Of a DNA stretch of 64,000 nt, positions 1 through 12,056 are shown piece by piece. Source of the stretch: Cepaea nemoralis (Eukaryota > Mollusca > Gastropoda > Stylommatophora > Helicidae). The number at the start of each line of letters is the position of its first letter. Positions within the stretch are counted from its first letter, which is position 1. Location of the stretch: positions 336,501-400,500 of the forward strand of contig JACEFZ010027104.1 in NCBI GenBank assembly GCA_014155875.1, written 5' to 3'. The notes beneath the pieces were generated by a model. That model was not told the origin of the DNA. It did not search any database and was given only the letters and a program-made list of their open reading frames with translations. The position numbers and the translations under genes were made by a program.

Positions 1-29
1 TGTTCAAAACTGCCACAATTGATGACGAA

Positions 30-745
30 GTGAATACAAGAATTTCCGAGGCCAGCACTTTCTTTGGCAGACTGTACAAGAATGTGTGGGACAGAAATGG
101 AATAAGCCTGCAAACAAACCTGAAAGTGTACAAAGCAGTTGTATTATCCACACTGCTATATGCTTGTGAAACCTGGGCTGTTTATCAGCGACAAGCTAGG
201 AAATTAAACCACTTCTACACAGTCTGCCTTAGGAAGCTATTGAAGATTAAATGGCAAGACAAGATCCCAGACACTGAAGTTCTAAAAAGAGCGTCTATGC
301 CGAGTATCCACACTCTACTAATGAAGAATCAGGTTTGCTGGGCTGGTCACGTGACTCGTATGCCCGATCACAGGTTCCCTAAACGAATATTTTTACGGCT
401 AGCTGCGTTGTGGTAAACGCTCCCAATGCGGTCAAATGACACACTATGAAGATCTCACTAAAAGCTTTTGGAATTCATCACAACACCGGGGAGACTGCTG
501 CCAAAGAACTAAATTTGTGGCGTACACAAGGGTGGAGTCACTTGTGAAGCAAACAGGACTGCAAGAGCTGTGAAAAAACATGGCTGGACAGAAAAACCGC
601 TGCAGGAACCGATCCTGGAGCGTCAAGCATTCTTTGCCCACATTGTCAAAGAACATTTCGAGCCAAATAGGCCTTACCAGCCATCTCAGAACTCATAGCT
701 CCATACTTTCAACGCCACTGGATGAAATGAATGGTCATCATCATT
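30..745 (+). pseudogene. LINE reverse transcriptase C-terminal region with terminal C2H2 finger, broken
   Basis: Residues translated from 30-416 match the region downstream of the polymerase domain in non-LTR retrotransposons. The hallmarks are YACETWAVYQRQARKLN, LRKLLKIKWQDKIPDTEVL and WAGHVTRMPDHRFPKRIF. After 416 the homology continues in other frames through stops. Around 625-700 there is a C-terminal zinc-finger-like tail, CPHCQRTFRA, followed after a frame change by IGLTSHLRTHSS. It ends near 745 in a short TCATCATCATT run, a plausible 3' tail. This family differs from the LINEs at 7-9 kb and 59-60 kb, which lack the finger. It cannot encode a working protein. The clade is not resolved, and the 5' part lies outside the window. 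Confidence 0.75.
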
Positions 746-759
746 CTTGATTGACACAC

Positions 760-868
760 AACACTTCCTAAGTACTTGACGTTCTCTACTTTTTTCAGGG
801 GTGTTCTTTCAGACGAATCTTTGTTGTTGTTTTTTTTTCTTCTTTGGTTATAGTCATTACATATGTTA
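760..868 (-). mobile_element. LINE fragment (internal RT region)
   Basis: This 100-bp stretch resembles 1438-1535 of the neighbouring antisense LINE. Both contain cttcctaggtacttga-like and ttatagtcattac sequence. It then stops abruptly against the 3' end of the next copy at about 869. It is best read as a separate truncated copy of the same family. Confidence 0.55.
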
Positions 869-2939
869 TCATCTCATCTCATCATGTTCCTCTTGTACCT
901 TGCGGTGTCGAGGTGAAGTATAAACAGCGGGAGAGTGCCCCCTTATTGGCTTCAAGTATCGATATTTCCATGGACTCTGATATTCCCTCCGTCCATCGTT
1001 TACGTGGTCGGCCTCTTCCTCTGCTTCCCTCTGGTCTGAACATCATTGCTTGTTGTGGTATACTGTTAATTTTTAACCTACTAGCATGGCTAAACTTTTG
1101 AATTGCTGCCTTCTACTAAAATCTAGTGCAGCTACAACCCCAACTTTAGTCCTGATTTCTTCATTTCTGTTCTTATCTCTTCTTGATTGAGACATTACAT
1201 ATTCTTCTCAGGAATCTCATTTCTGTTGTTGTGATTTTTCTTTTCTCTTTTTCTGTCATTGTCCAGGTTTGGCATTGATAACATAAAATTGGTAGGAAGA
1301 CTGTTGTAAAGTGCTTTCTTAGTAGTTATTGATACATGTTTGATCTTTAGTATTTGTGCCATTTGTCCAATGAGTTGGTTTGCCTTATTGCATCTATTTT
1401 CGATCTCGTCTTCTGATTTGCCATTTGATGGTATTATACTTCCTAGGTACTTGAAATTCTTTACTTGTTTCAGGGGATGCTAGTTTAGGTAAATCGTTGT
1501 TGCTTTTTCTCCTTTAGTTATAGTCATTACCTCTATTTTACTTGTGCTAAGTTTCATGTTATGTTCCCTACACATTTCAATTAGGTTATTCATGTGGTCT
1601 TGCAGTTCAGCTTCTGATTTGGCTATCAGTGCTTGATTGTCCGCAAACATGAGTTTTCTAATGGTTAGATTTGCAGATTGTTCTTCTTCCGTGTTCTCGT
1701 CATGCGATATTCTTGTGGTCTCTGTTTGGCTGTTTTTTTTTTTTTACATATGTAGTCTATATATGTTGTGAAGGGGACTATGAGGGGACAGGACACAACC
1801 TTGTCGTGCTCCGGATCTTATGGTGAAGGGTTTTGAGTGTCCTCCAGTTGCTCTCACTATGCATTCACTGTTGTTGTATAAGCTTCTACATAGGTTTGTT
1901 AGATGTGTACTCACTCCATATTGTTTAAGGATTTCCCACAGCTTGTTTCTATCTACTCTGTCAAATGCCTTTTCTTGGTCGACAAAGGCTAAGTAGAGTG
2001 TTTCATTGAATTCGATTGATTTAAAAAAAAAAACAATAAATTGTATAAGAGCAAAAATGGCTCCTGTGCATCCTTTGTTTTTCCTAAATTCAAGTTCTGT
2101 TTCGCTTAGCTGGGGTTCTATTGTAGTTCGTAATCTTTTCTAAAGAATTTTGCAAAATATTTTCTCACTATGACTCAACAGTGAAATGCCTCTGTATTGT
2201 GTGCAGTCTCTTTTGCTGCCTTTGTTTTTTTTTCCAAATTGGGATAATTATGTCGTTTCTCCACTCGTAGTGTCTGTTGTTCTACCCAAACATGGTTGAA
2301 TGGTCTATGTAGCCATGCTTTCCCACTTCTCTTGCTGCTTTAATTAGTTCATTTGGCATTTCATCATGTCCTGGTGATTTGTTCAATGGGGCTAACCTGA
2401 CGGCTTCTATAATTTCTTCTTTCAGTATGTCTGGTTCTAGTTCTTCGGTGGCATCTGTGTCGGTTTCATGAATTCCTGTGACATCTGATGGGATGTTGAG
2501 AAGTTGTTCGAAGTATTGTTTCCATCATATTAGGATTTGTTTGTGTTTAGTTATTGGTGTTCCATTTTCGCTCTTAATTATTTCAGTTGGGTCAAAGAGT
2601 TCTCCTCTGGTTCTCATTGCACTTATGTTTTTGTAGAAGTTTCTAGTTGCCTCCTTGTAGTTTTTATTTAGGGTTTCTCCATACTCTTCCCGGTCTTTTT
2701 GTTTTTCTCTCTTTACTATTCTATACACACGTCTTCTCGCTATTGTATATTCAATGTAATCGCATTCCAGTTTGCTCTTCGACCACTTTTTATATTTTTT
2801 CTTTTTGTCTTTTACAGCTTTCTTTACTTCTGCGTTCCACCAACTTGTTATTTTCTTTATACGTGTTGTGCGTTATTTCGTGGTTCCACACCTATGTTCT
2901 ACTGATTCTAATTTTAATGTAGTGCTCCACATATGCTTC
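869..2939 (-). pseudogene. LINE reverse transcriptase, antisense, degenerate
   Basis: Read on the minus strand this is about 2 kb of a non-LTR retrotransposon with many frameshifts and stops. In order, from high to low coordinate: a pre-RT stretch (TRNFYKNISAMRTRGELFDP, 2525-2728), LAPLNKSPGHDEMPNELIKA (about 2350-2410), a DQEKAFDRVDRNKLWEILKQ-type motif A (about 1920-1985), RQGCVLSPLIF-like motif B sequence (about 1780-1815), and a motif C region reading FADNQALIAKSEAEL (about 1595-1645). The C-terminal RPEGSRGRGRPRKRW follows near 1000-1045. The element's 3' end is a GATGA-rich run near 869-900. The canonical YADD is replaced by FADN, which should be inactive. The hAT element at 2948 interrupts the 5' side. 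Confidence 0.75.
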
Positions 2940-2947
2940 GTTTAGAA

Positions 2948-4671
2948 CAGTCGTTCCAAAGCTTTTCAAGCAGAGGGCCATATCTACTATTTTCGGTAGT
3001 TAAGCGGGCCACAACGTTTTAAAATTATAAAAGTCGTGCAATATCATTCTTACCTTTCTTAACTTTGGTCAACACAAATCTAAAACTTTAAAGGCAGTCA
3101 GTGTCAGTACTACACTGCGGTTATTTTTTAATTTACAATCAAAATTTCATTTAACAATAAATTTTAATCAGTTTCGAAAATCGCTGCTAACGTAATTAAT
3201 TTACAATTGTAACTGTTCTTGATAACCAGTTACTTAAGTTCAGATGCTAGTTTATCAATGTCTAGGCACAAATCTGTCGTTCCCAAAGTCATAAGCGCAG
3301 CTAGGTTACTGTCGGTGAGTCTGGAACGTTGCTTGTTTTTTTTATAACAGGCATTGGGGAAAATGACTGCTCGCATCTGTAAGTCGAACCAAAATGACAA
3401 ATCTATCTCTGGGCGAATGAACGCAAGTGTTCAAATTGTTCGACAGGCAATAGTCGCCAGAATGAAATCGTATGATCAGCTGCGGGCCAAGTAGGCAGCT
3501 CCAGAACATTTTACCCGTCAAATCCGGAGCCCCGTCGGTGCATGCACTGTCCAATTTGGTCCATTCTATGTTGTTTTATCTACACACAACTTCATAGTTT
3601 CAAACAGATCAGTTCCTTTGGTAGTTGCATGCTTTTATTCCATTCCTAGAAGTTCTTCAATGACTTCAAAATTATCGTTTATTGCTCGAAAAAAAAAAAA
3701 AACTGCCACTTGAACTGTGTCAGAAATAGTGGATTCATCCACTGCCATTGAAAGAAAAATTTACAATTGTTCATATGTGTGCTCCTTGAGGATGAACATC
3801 GTTGGCTAATTCTTCAACTCGCCTGGCCATATTATTATTATTCAAAGGAATCTGATCAGAATTTTACTTCACACTTTTTATCGCCAAGCATTCTAGCAGC
3901 AATTTTAAGGGAAGGCTTGATTATTTCTTTTGCATCGGTGAACGGCTTCTTTATGCGAGCCAACAGAAGAGCGACATCGTCCGACGCAATAACATCACTC
4001 TTGTTCTGTTCGTTAGCCTTGGTGAAAAATGACTGCTGCCTGGTCAGAGAACTTACTCTATGAAATCTTTTCTTAACTCCGAATTGATCCCATATTGAGC
4101 ATTTATGTCTGAATGCGTGGTCGTGAAGTGTCGTTCCAGATTAAATTTTTTTGCAACAGAAACACAAAATCCGCAGATTAAGCAAACTGGTTTACCACTA
4201 CGGCTAGGCATAAACATAAATTTCTCCGTCCACTCTTCGTTGAATTCACGACAAGCAACATCTTCACATTTTCGCTTTTTACCATTGTCTGATTTTAGAT
4301 TTTCCACATTTATGTTTATATGCTTTAACGATAATTTTTATTTGAACAAATCTAATTTCAACACAATACTACCGACTCTGTAAACAGTTGTAACAGACGA
4401 CAACATGGCGCATTGTGCGCTCTGGTTGGTCGACAAGGCTAGGATATAAGAACTTCATAACGTTTCGTTGTGAACTGAACAGGCGCATTCGATAATATAT
4501 AGAATAACAACCATGAGCAGAGATAATTATCGCACGCTGACGGGGCGTTCCGACTGCATTTTTTAAAATAATGATTAAAACATATTATATTAAACAACGA
4601 GGCCTCGCGTGTCACTTTCATACAGCTGGCGGGCCACAAGTGGCCCGCGGGCCGTGGTTTGGGAACCTCTG
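2948..4671 (-). mobile_element. Non-autonomous hAT DNA transposon (copy 1), with 8-bp target site duplication
   Basis: A 1724-bp element bounded by imperfect terminal inverted repeats. Left end cagtcgttccaaagc at 2948; right end, read on the minus strand, cagaggttcccaaacc from 4671. Both sides carry the same 8-bp direct repeat gtttagaa (2940-2947 and 4672-4679), the duplication length expected of hAT. The remnant protein has an N-terminal BED-type finger (4053-4307). It then jumps, at about 3495, from the region coding CTDGAPDLTGK directly into the C-terminal region. Compared with copy 2 at 60.6-62.6 kb, roughly 0.8 kb of the transposase core is missing. It would depend on transposase supplied elsewhere. 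The relatives I recognise are ZBED/GTF2IRD2-like hAT transposases. Confidence 0.85.
4053..4307 (-). pseudogene. BED-type zinc finger N-terminus of hAT transposase
   Basis: An 84-residue open frame with CLICGFCVSVAKKFNLERHF then TTTHSD: a C-x2-C ... H-x(4)-H finger as in BED domains, which hAT transposases use to bind their inverted repeats. It is preceded by KKRKCEDVACREFNEEWTEK, also recognisable in the copy at 60.9 kb. The frame stops after ELRKDFIE. Downstream residues continue only with frameshifts, and the catalytic core is deleted. The fragment might still bind DNA if expressed, but nothing here shows expression. Confidence 0.7.
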
Positions 4672-4679
4672 GTTTAGAA

Positions 4680-5065
4680 TATGTACGTGGGCTAGAAAAT
4701 TTGCTTCTGATTGTGCGATTAGTGCTTGATCGTTCACAAATAGGAGTTCTTTAATGGTGTTATTTGCCGTTGCTTCTTCTTCCGTTTTCTGTTCATCATG
4801 CGGTGTTATTACGATCTCTATTGTGCTTGTTTCTTTACATATGCTGTCTATATAGATTATGAACATGAAAGGGAGTGAGCAAAAAAACGGGGGGGGGGGG
4901 GGGGGGGGGAGAACAGGACACAACCTTAGGATCTTTTGGTGAAGGGTTCTGAATGTTCTTCATTTGTTCGTGCATTCACTGTGTTGTATAAGCTTCTACA
5001 TAGGTTTGTTAGATGTGTACACACTCCATATCATTTCAGGATTTTCCACAGCATTACTTGCGCTT
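4680..5065 (-). pseudogene. LINE reverse transcriptase fragment, antisense
   Basis: This parallels 1590-1945 of the first LINE base by base for long stretches. It includes the motif C region (LLFVNDQALIAQSEANFLAH) and the YIDSICKE region after motif B. A 21-bp G run (4889-4909) interrupts the coding sequence. It is a second copy of the same family, with the hAT element lying at the junction between the two. Confidence 0.7.
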
Positions 5066-5689
5066 ATCTCAATAGTTGTATTCCGTTTTAAGCGTGTCAA
5101 TCATTACTTGCTTAGTTGCGGATCCTACACCGTATTTTTGTCGCACGCGAAGTTGAAGCCATTCAAAACCCCTGCACAATAAATCTATTTACAATCAATC
5201 TGTTCAGAATAAATTGATTCACAATACATGCCTTCACAATATGGGTGCAAGTAAACCTAGCCGACTCCGGTGTAAGAAGCAGTATCAACGTGTCAAGAGC
5301 GGAATTAATGACAACCACAAAGCGAAATGACAAACAGTTTAATGGTAACACTACGTGCATGGGGAAAATTTACCGAGAGGACAAGGAACACGGGTTACAC
5401 ATACTAAGTTAGCAGTTTTCTGTCTCATTTATATTCATTTTAAGAGAAATCGCCTTTATTCTTTTTATAAATTAGGTCGATTGCGATGGTTATTAAACCC
5501 AGACCAACATGCTGTGCTGCCACTGTACTATCCGTGGCGCTGGCATTAGACTACTGGCAGGTGCGTACAGAAATATCAAGAATGAGATAACTCAAGTACA
5601 TTATTTGTTTTTGGAGTGAACATGTTTTATCTAACGATTAAGGGTGTTACATACGGATTTAACTATAGAAAACTGAAAGGAAATGTGTT

Positions 5690-5690
<1 letters not shown>
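5066..5690. other. No gene seen
   Basis: AT-rich sequence with no supported gene. A short run at 5171-5245 repeats an approximate 20-bp motif containing ttcacaata. Small open frames here have no recognisable product. Confidence 0.5.
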
Positions 5691-6930
<1,240 letters not shown>

Positions 6931-7139
6931 TTAAATAGAGGCCTTATTTGTAGATTCTAATCATCTGACAATATATTGATGTTGTCTGTTTATATCTGAA
7001 AGTGGGTTAATGGGTTGTCACAGATACAAATGAGCAATCATTAAGACATTGTCGGGATGTAGCCTAGCAGAATGTATGACCAAGGTTTAGGACAGACAAT
7101 GTATGAGATCCATTATCTCTGTGGGAGTTAAGTTGGTCA

Positions 7140-7400
7140 TCATCGTCATCAATATCATCGTGTGACATGCCGATAAGCGTCGGCGATTTTGGTTCGCCAC
7201 CTGACAAGGTCACCATTCTTAGATCTGGGGTATGATCTTGTACCGAATTACATTGGCAAGCCATCCAGGTATCTATTTCTTTGCCTACCTCTTGCTCTTC
7301 TCGCATCAATTTTACCAGTTGCCCATAAAGTTTTCACAACATTCCTAGAAAATATTGACTGTATACATCTCATTTTTCTAATCAATTGACTATTTTCATT
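7140..7400 (-). mobile_element. LINE 3'-end fragment, antisense
   Basis: On the minus strand the sequence matches the C-terminus and tail of the LINE family at 7452-8008 and 9027-9331. It begins at the element's 3' end with an ATC-rich run and gccgataagcgt. The frame is broken. Confidence 0.65.
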
Positions 7401-7451
7401 TATTTATAAAGGGCGTTTTCGCTCATAGTAATTTCCGTCCATGACACCTTT

Positions 7452-8008
7452 ACAACATCAGATGGGTGATGTACAACAGAGATTAGGAGCAGAATAGGGC
7501 AAGCAAAAGGTGTATTTCAGAAAATTAAGGGTATATTATGCAATAAGTCATTATCGCTGAATGTAAGGAAGAGAGTGCTGAAATGCTATATAGAACCAGT
7601 TTTGCTGTATGGCAGTAAAACTGCTGAATGTAAATGAACAAATTAAGAAGAAATTAGAAGCAACAGATATGTGGTTCCTGAGAAGAATGTTTCGAATTCC
7701 TTTGACTAACTACGATTTCTTGAAACAGGCTAATGAAACTAAAATATTATATGCAACAATAAGAACGAGACAAACAGCTGTCTTCGGTCATGTGATGAAA
7801 AGAGAGGCTTGGGAGAACTTCGTGACAACTGGAAAGATCGAGGGGAAGAGAGGTAGAGGCCGACCAAGAGAAATGATGCTGGATGGATTGAGACGGTGGC
7901 ATGGAGGAATATCATCATCAGAGTTGATCCAGAAACCAAAGACCGAGATCTGTGGAGAGCCATGAACGCCAACGCCAGCTGGCAGGGCACATTGATGATG
8001 ATGATGAT
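7452..8008 (+). mobile_element. 5'-truncated LINE insertion with 11-bp target site duplication
   Basis: The insert is flanked by identical 11-bp direct repeats atgacaccttt (7441-7451 and 8009-8019). It ends in a (GAT)n tail. It encodes the reverse-transcriptase C-terminal region with frameshifts: RSRIGQAKGVFQKIKGIL, KKLEATDMWFLRRMFRIP, AVFGHVMKREAWENFVTTGK, IEGKRGRGRPREMMLDGLRR and DRDLWRAMNANAS at the end. The catalytic RT motifs are missing because of 5' truncation, so it is a dead-on-arrival copy. Its last codons resemble the 35-bp minisatellite at 31.9-33.6 kb. Confidence 0.85.
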
Positions 8009-8199
8009 ATGACACCTTTTGCATTTCCATTATAATTAAAATAAAATTTCAAATAACGACATTTCCAATGCCATTAATGTTTGTCAGCCTATCTTCGAAT
8101 TGCACAGGTTACGTTGGTATTAATATTCATTGGTTATGATCGGTTGTTGCTTGTGGTTTACTGTTTTGTTTGTTAGTTCGTTTCATTAGACATTCACAC

Positions 8200-8380
8200 A
8201 AATAAACACACATAGTATTGTTTGGCGCTCACAGAAGGAGAAGAAGGAAGTAGAGACTAGAGGACGCACTAGACAACATAAAATTTGAAAGCTATAGTTG
8301 CCGACCGGGATTCGAACCTGTCACCTCCAAATGACGATTTCGCCTCGCTGCAGGAACAAGCGTACTTCGACGCTATTAAA
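8200..8380 (-). mobile_element. tRNA-derived SINE-like repeat (family D)
   Basis: On the minus strand a pol III B-box-like ggttcgaatcccggtcggca occurs near 8306-8327. A body follows containing ttatgttgtctagtgcgtcc and the segment gagcgccaaacaatac. The same body recurs at 57432-57540. I see no clear A box, so the tRNA origin is an inference. Confidence 0.5.
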
Positions 8381-8511
8381 AAAACTAGACACTGTCGTTT
8401 TTCGTTTATTTAGAGGAATTGTGTTACCTTTGTTATTATGTTTGAATTAAGTATTTTTGTTTTTTAAATTTAGTTGCATGTTCTTTTTATTGGTCAGTCT
8501 GTTTTTCATCT

Positions 8512-8850
8512 TGCCGGAAAGCGTGGGCGATCATGACTCGCCATTTCGCTTGATCACCAGAGTCGTGGATCAGCTCAGTGTTCCTGTCTCATCCATGCCA
8601 TGTGGACGAAGCCATCCAGGTATTTTCCTCTCGGTCTTCCTCTTGGTCTGTTCCCTTCGATCTTGCCAGCTGTCACTAAGTTCTCTAATCTATTTCTTCT
8701 CATGTCCAACAAATTTTGACTGTCTATGTCTAATTTCTCTAATCAGTTTACGATGTTCATTTGTCTCCTGTAGTACTTGGTCATTGGTTTTTCTGTCTGT
8801 CCATGGCATTCTTTGCATTTTCCTCAGAAACCACATTTCTATAGCCATAA
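8512..8850 (-). mobile_element. LINE 3'-end fragment, antisense
   Basis: On the minus strand this is the same C-terminal coding segment as 9027-9316: the reverse complement of gctgatccacgacgcaggtg-like sequence, the GKIEGN region, and the FLRKMQRMPWTDRKTN region towards 8830. Its 3' end is near 8512. It faces the sense copy at 9027 head-to-head, with a TA/GA microsatellite between. Confidence 0.75.
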
Positions 8851-8856
8851 GATGTT

Positions 8857-8979
<123 letters not shown>

Positions 8980-8989
8980 CGCTGAGAAA

Positions 8990-9026
8990 TAACAGACACA
9001 CAATTTCTGGTTCGCACTATTATAAA
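8990..9026 (+). pseudogene. mariner transposase C-terminal remnant (left half)
   Basis: The sequence tttctggttcgcactattataaa encodes SGSHYYK. It is interrupted by the LINE at 9027-9331 and resumes at 9343 as attactgctacttaataac (ITAT then stop). The uninterrupted equivalent is read on the minus strand at 9535-9575 as SGSHYCKIPAT. Only the last few codons remain. Confidence 0.55.
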
Positions 9027-9331
9027 TGACCAAGTACTACCTACATGAGACAAATGAAGCTCGTAAATCGATTAGAGAAATTAGACGCAGACTGTCAAAA
9101 TTGTTTGGACATGTTATGAGAAGGAATGGATTGGAGAACTTGGTGACAACTGGCAAGATCGAAGGGAACAGACCAAGAGGAAGACCGAGACTAAAATACC
9201 TGGATGGCTTGGCCACATGGCATAGACGAGACAGGAGCACTGAGCTGATCCACGACGCAGGTGATCGAGTGAAATGGCGAGTCATGACCGCCCACGCTTT
9301 CCGGCATGGCACATGATTGATTGATTGATTG
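9027..9331 (+). mobile_element. 5'-truncated LINE insertion with 11-bp target site duplication
   Basis: Flanked by identical 11-bp repeats actattataaa (9016-9026 and 9332-9342). It ends with a (TTGA)n tail. It encodes only the C-terminal part: RKSIREIRRRLSKLFGHVMR, NGLENLVTTGKIEGNRPRGR, YLDGLATWHRRDRSTELIHD, VKWRVMTAHAFRHGT. The frame is intact from 9026 to 9316 but lacks the whole polymerase domain, so it is a non-functional copy. It landed in a mariner remnant. Confidence 0.9.
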
Positions 9332-9368
9332 ACTATTATAAAATTACTGCTACTTAATAACTTCCGCG

Positions 9369-9371
9369 CGT

Positions 9372-9412
<41 letters not shown>

Positions 9413-9532
9413 TGTGTGTGTTTGATCGCGAAAAATGGCGAAATAAGACTGCCCACGGATATTGGCATCGCACATCGCCTCACAAACACACACACACACA
9501 CACGCACACACATACGCCCAAACACACACGAG
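9369..9532. repeat. (TG)n and (CA)n microsatellites in inverted arrangement
   Basis: (TG)n at 9369-9421 and (CA)n at 9482-9532 flank a 60-bp spacer, giving a potential stem. Related mariner ends lie outside on both sides in opposite orientation. Confidence 0.9.
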
Positions 9533-9534
9533 AG

Positions 9535-9925
9535 GTAGTTATTAAGTAGCAGGAATTTTACAATAGTGAGAACCAGACATTTTATGTGTTTGATTGCTCA
9601 ACGTAGTTCCCTGCCTGGCAACATACTTGGTCCATCTGTCCGCTAGTTTGTTGATTCCTTCTAGGAAGAACGTGTTAGATGTGTCCTTAACCTAATTTTC
9701 ACCGCATCCACTACCTCAGGGTCGTCTGTAAACCTCTGGCCCCTCATGGGTCCAAACAAGTGAAAGTTCGATGGCGCCAATTCTGGACTGTATGCAGGAT
9801 GCTTCAAGACCTCTCATTTCAGTTCATCTAGTGTATCCACTGTATACACATCGGGGGTTGTCGTGCAGCAACAATACTTCTTTTCAGAGAATTCCATGGC
9901 GTTTTTATCTTTCTACCAAGTATAG
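9535..9925 (-). pseudogene. mariner-family transposase C-terminal pseudogene
   Basis: The minus strand reads LLLHDNPRCVYS, then after a frameshift VLKHPAYSPELAPSNFHLFG and PMRGQRFTDDPEVVDAVKIR, and finally LADRWTKYVARQGTTLSNQ. This is the DDE/D catalytic C-terminal half of a mariner transposase: the HDN motif holds the second Asp, and the SPxLAPS(D) motif normally holds the third. Here the third acidic position is Asn (AAC, 9766-9768), and stops and shifts are present, so it is dead. No inverted terminal repeat was identified. Confidence 0.8.
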
Positions 9926-9999
9926 AATCTCCCCTAACTCACACAGCTGACTCTATACCAAACCAACATTTCTCTGTCGATTTTTAAAGGTTTCACATC

Positions 10000-10095
10000 C
10001 TCTTATAACACACACACACAAACACGCACGCACGCACGCACGCACTCATGCACGCGCGCGCGCGCGCACACACACACACACACACTACACACACG
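10000..10095. repeat. CA/CG-rich purine-pyrimidine repeat
   Basis: Alternating ACAC, GCAC and a CGCGCGCGCG core near 10050-10066. Such alternation is prone to Z-DNA. Confidence 0.9.
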
Positions 10096-10485
10096 GAAAG
10101 AAAGAAAGGGAAAAAAACCGCTAACGCCTCATTGTTCTTCCGAGGTGCAAGTCGATAGTGGGGCAGCGACTTTGTAATCGTTATTACGCTTGCGCAAACT
10201 TCTCGATTCTCACGACCCCTATCTGAGATATTGCTTAAGAGTCAGTTTATATCCTGCAATAAGATTTCCCGTTATCCACAGTCTTTCGTGCTTTATATAA
10301 TAACATGCCTGTTACTTAATGCCTTTCCCTGGAATGTTTACGAATAAATTAGAAACAGCTTATAGACAACCAAGACGGTGTTTCTAAGACAAGTGTTGAG
10401 AATATGTTGGCCTGTCAGAATAATTAACGACTGCCTGGAAGACCCTAATGACGTAAGAGCTTTAAACGAAACTACGATCCGTGAC
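10096..10485. other. No gene seen
   Basis: Non-repetitive sequence without a supported coding frame or RNA gene. Confidence 0.5.
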
Positions 10486-10665
10486 GGTATAGTAGTTAGT
10501 TCGCTGGTCTGCCAATACAGTGGTCGGAGTTCAATCCCCAACAGAGGCTGAATTATATTTTACGATCATCTCAACTCTGGTGTCGACCCAGCCTTACAAA
10601 AATGGGTACCAGACAATTTTCAAAAGTCTCTCGGAGACAACTGGAACAGAAAGGCGTTGTGAATC
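10486..10665 (+). mobile_element. tRNA-derived SINE (family C), degenerate
   Basis: The head resembles a tRNA promoter: A-box-like tatagtagttag near 10488-10500 and B-box-like ggagttcaatcccc near 10525-10540. The body (cgacccagccttacaaaaat, gggtaccagacaattttc) aligns with the family C copy at 48715-48990. Confidence 0.6.
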
Positions 10666-10745
10666 TTCATCATCTGCATGTGCCTTGCAAAGTGGCGTAG
10701 GCAGTCATGTCTCTCCGCAGATCAAGGCCCTTGTTGTTCTGGTCC
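10666..10745 (-). mobile_element. LINE 3'-terminal fragment, antisense
   Basis: It begins at an ATC-rich tail (tcatcatctgcatgtgcc) and contains cagtcatgtctctccgcaga. This corresponds to the reverse complement of the final codons (DLWRDM) of the LINE at 7452-8008 and to the unit of the 35-bp minisatellite at 31.9-33.6 kb. Confidence 0.55.
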
Positions 10746-10779
10746 AGGTCTACATTCGGTAATTCGCCCATGCTATTGT

Positions 10780-11800
10780 CTTAAACCACCAATCATAATT
10801 TATTTCCACCTGCCTCTGTTTCTTCTGTCTATCGCCAGTCTCTTCAATCATCGCCTATCTGCTCATTAAAGGACCAAAGGACAATGTGTGTCTTTTTCTT
10901 GTAGTTGTATATACTGTTTTACTTTCATGAACCTCTTCCCAGCAATCGTCTGGCATGAATGGGAAGATACAAACCCACCTCATTAGCCACGGTCTAAAAT
11001 ATATGAAGGCTAAATACCTCAAACCTCAATGAGAGACCTTAGATAGGACGACCATTACGCATTGTTTTCATTAACTTCTTTCTGTTAACAGTTATCACAC
11101 AAATAAGCACATACAGTAAAAAAAAGTTGATAGCGGGTATTGTTAAATGCAAGACAATAAAAAATATTGTTGTATGTTTAAATGTTATCCGATTATATCG
11201 CATGAAAGGGAAAACTACACTGCTAAGAATAGAAGACGCCGTTGTAAGCTTTCCGTCCTGTAGCTCAGTTTAACTGAGCACGAAAGCACTTAAACACGAC
11301 ATCATCGTCAACTAGGCGATATATGTACCGACAAATGCACTCGTCTACCCACTCCACCACTTGCAACATCAGTACAAATCCGAAGCACGTGCAGGATTAA
11401 CGGCATGAGCAAGATAAGTTTGACGTCTGCGCCTGGAGGGAAGCGAATCTCTGGGGTGATTTAAGCATGAGAGTTGTCTAATTCGGTATCTGCATGTCCA
11501 AAATGGTTGTTGCTTGTATGATGCCGTGCCTAAATAGATTACCACGGAAATCAGTTGTACGGTTTCTAGGTTGAGGATGCGGTGATGCATGTCAAGCAGC
11601 TAGGCGATACTGGGATTTTTATGTCAGAGATTTCCGGAATGTTCCGCACAAGAGGGCGACAAATGTGGCGGGAAGATTAAAAAAACAAACAAACTAGCAT
11701 ACGTACAATGCTTATTTTAAATTTAAAAAAAAAACAAAAAACGTTGATAATTCAAACATAAAGGTGAATATTAAAATTAAGGTGATGAAGCACAGACGCT
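10780..11800. other. No gene seen
   Basis: Mostly unique sequence; no supported gene. A tRNA-promoter-like ggttcaatcaccg lies just downstream near 11830, within a probable degenerate SINE head. Confidence 0.45.
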
Positions 11801-11875
11801 AACACTCTTGCTTACAAATATAGTGGCGCGGGTTCAATCACCGATATGGCAAGGATTTTTTGTTTTGTTTTTTTT

Positions 11876-12005
11876 GCGCTTGATCAATTTGAACTTACGC
11901 GTAGTCCATACATTCTACTTTTAGTAGGTCCGCGCTGAATTTTGCGGGCGGATTAACTTTCCTTATTAACAGTATCCCTCGCCATTTATTTATCTCATCA
12001 CATGT
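11876..12005 (-). mobile_element. SINE family B fragment, degenerate
   Basis: Contains the family B body on the minus strand: the plus strand shows acttacgcgtagtccatac, tgcgggcggattaactttcc and gtatccctcgccat. It has lost the tRNA-like head. Confidence 0.6.
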
Positions 12006-12056
12006 TACATTGCACATGACATATGAATAATAATATGCGATTTCTAAGTTGTCCAG

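Noticed and set aside
8306..8327. Functional tRNA gene from the ggttcgaatccc B box
   Set aside because: No cloverleaf can be drawn and the body recurs at 57.4 kb as a dispersed repeat; it is a SINE promoter.
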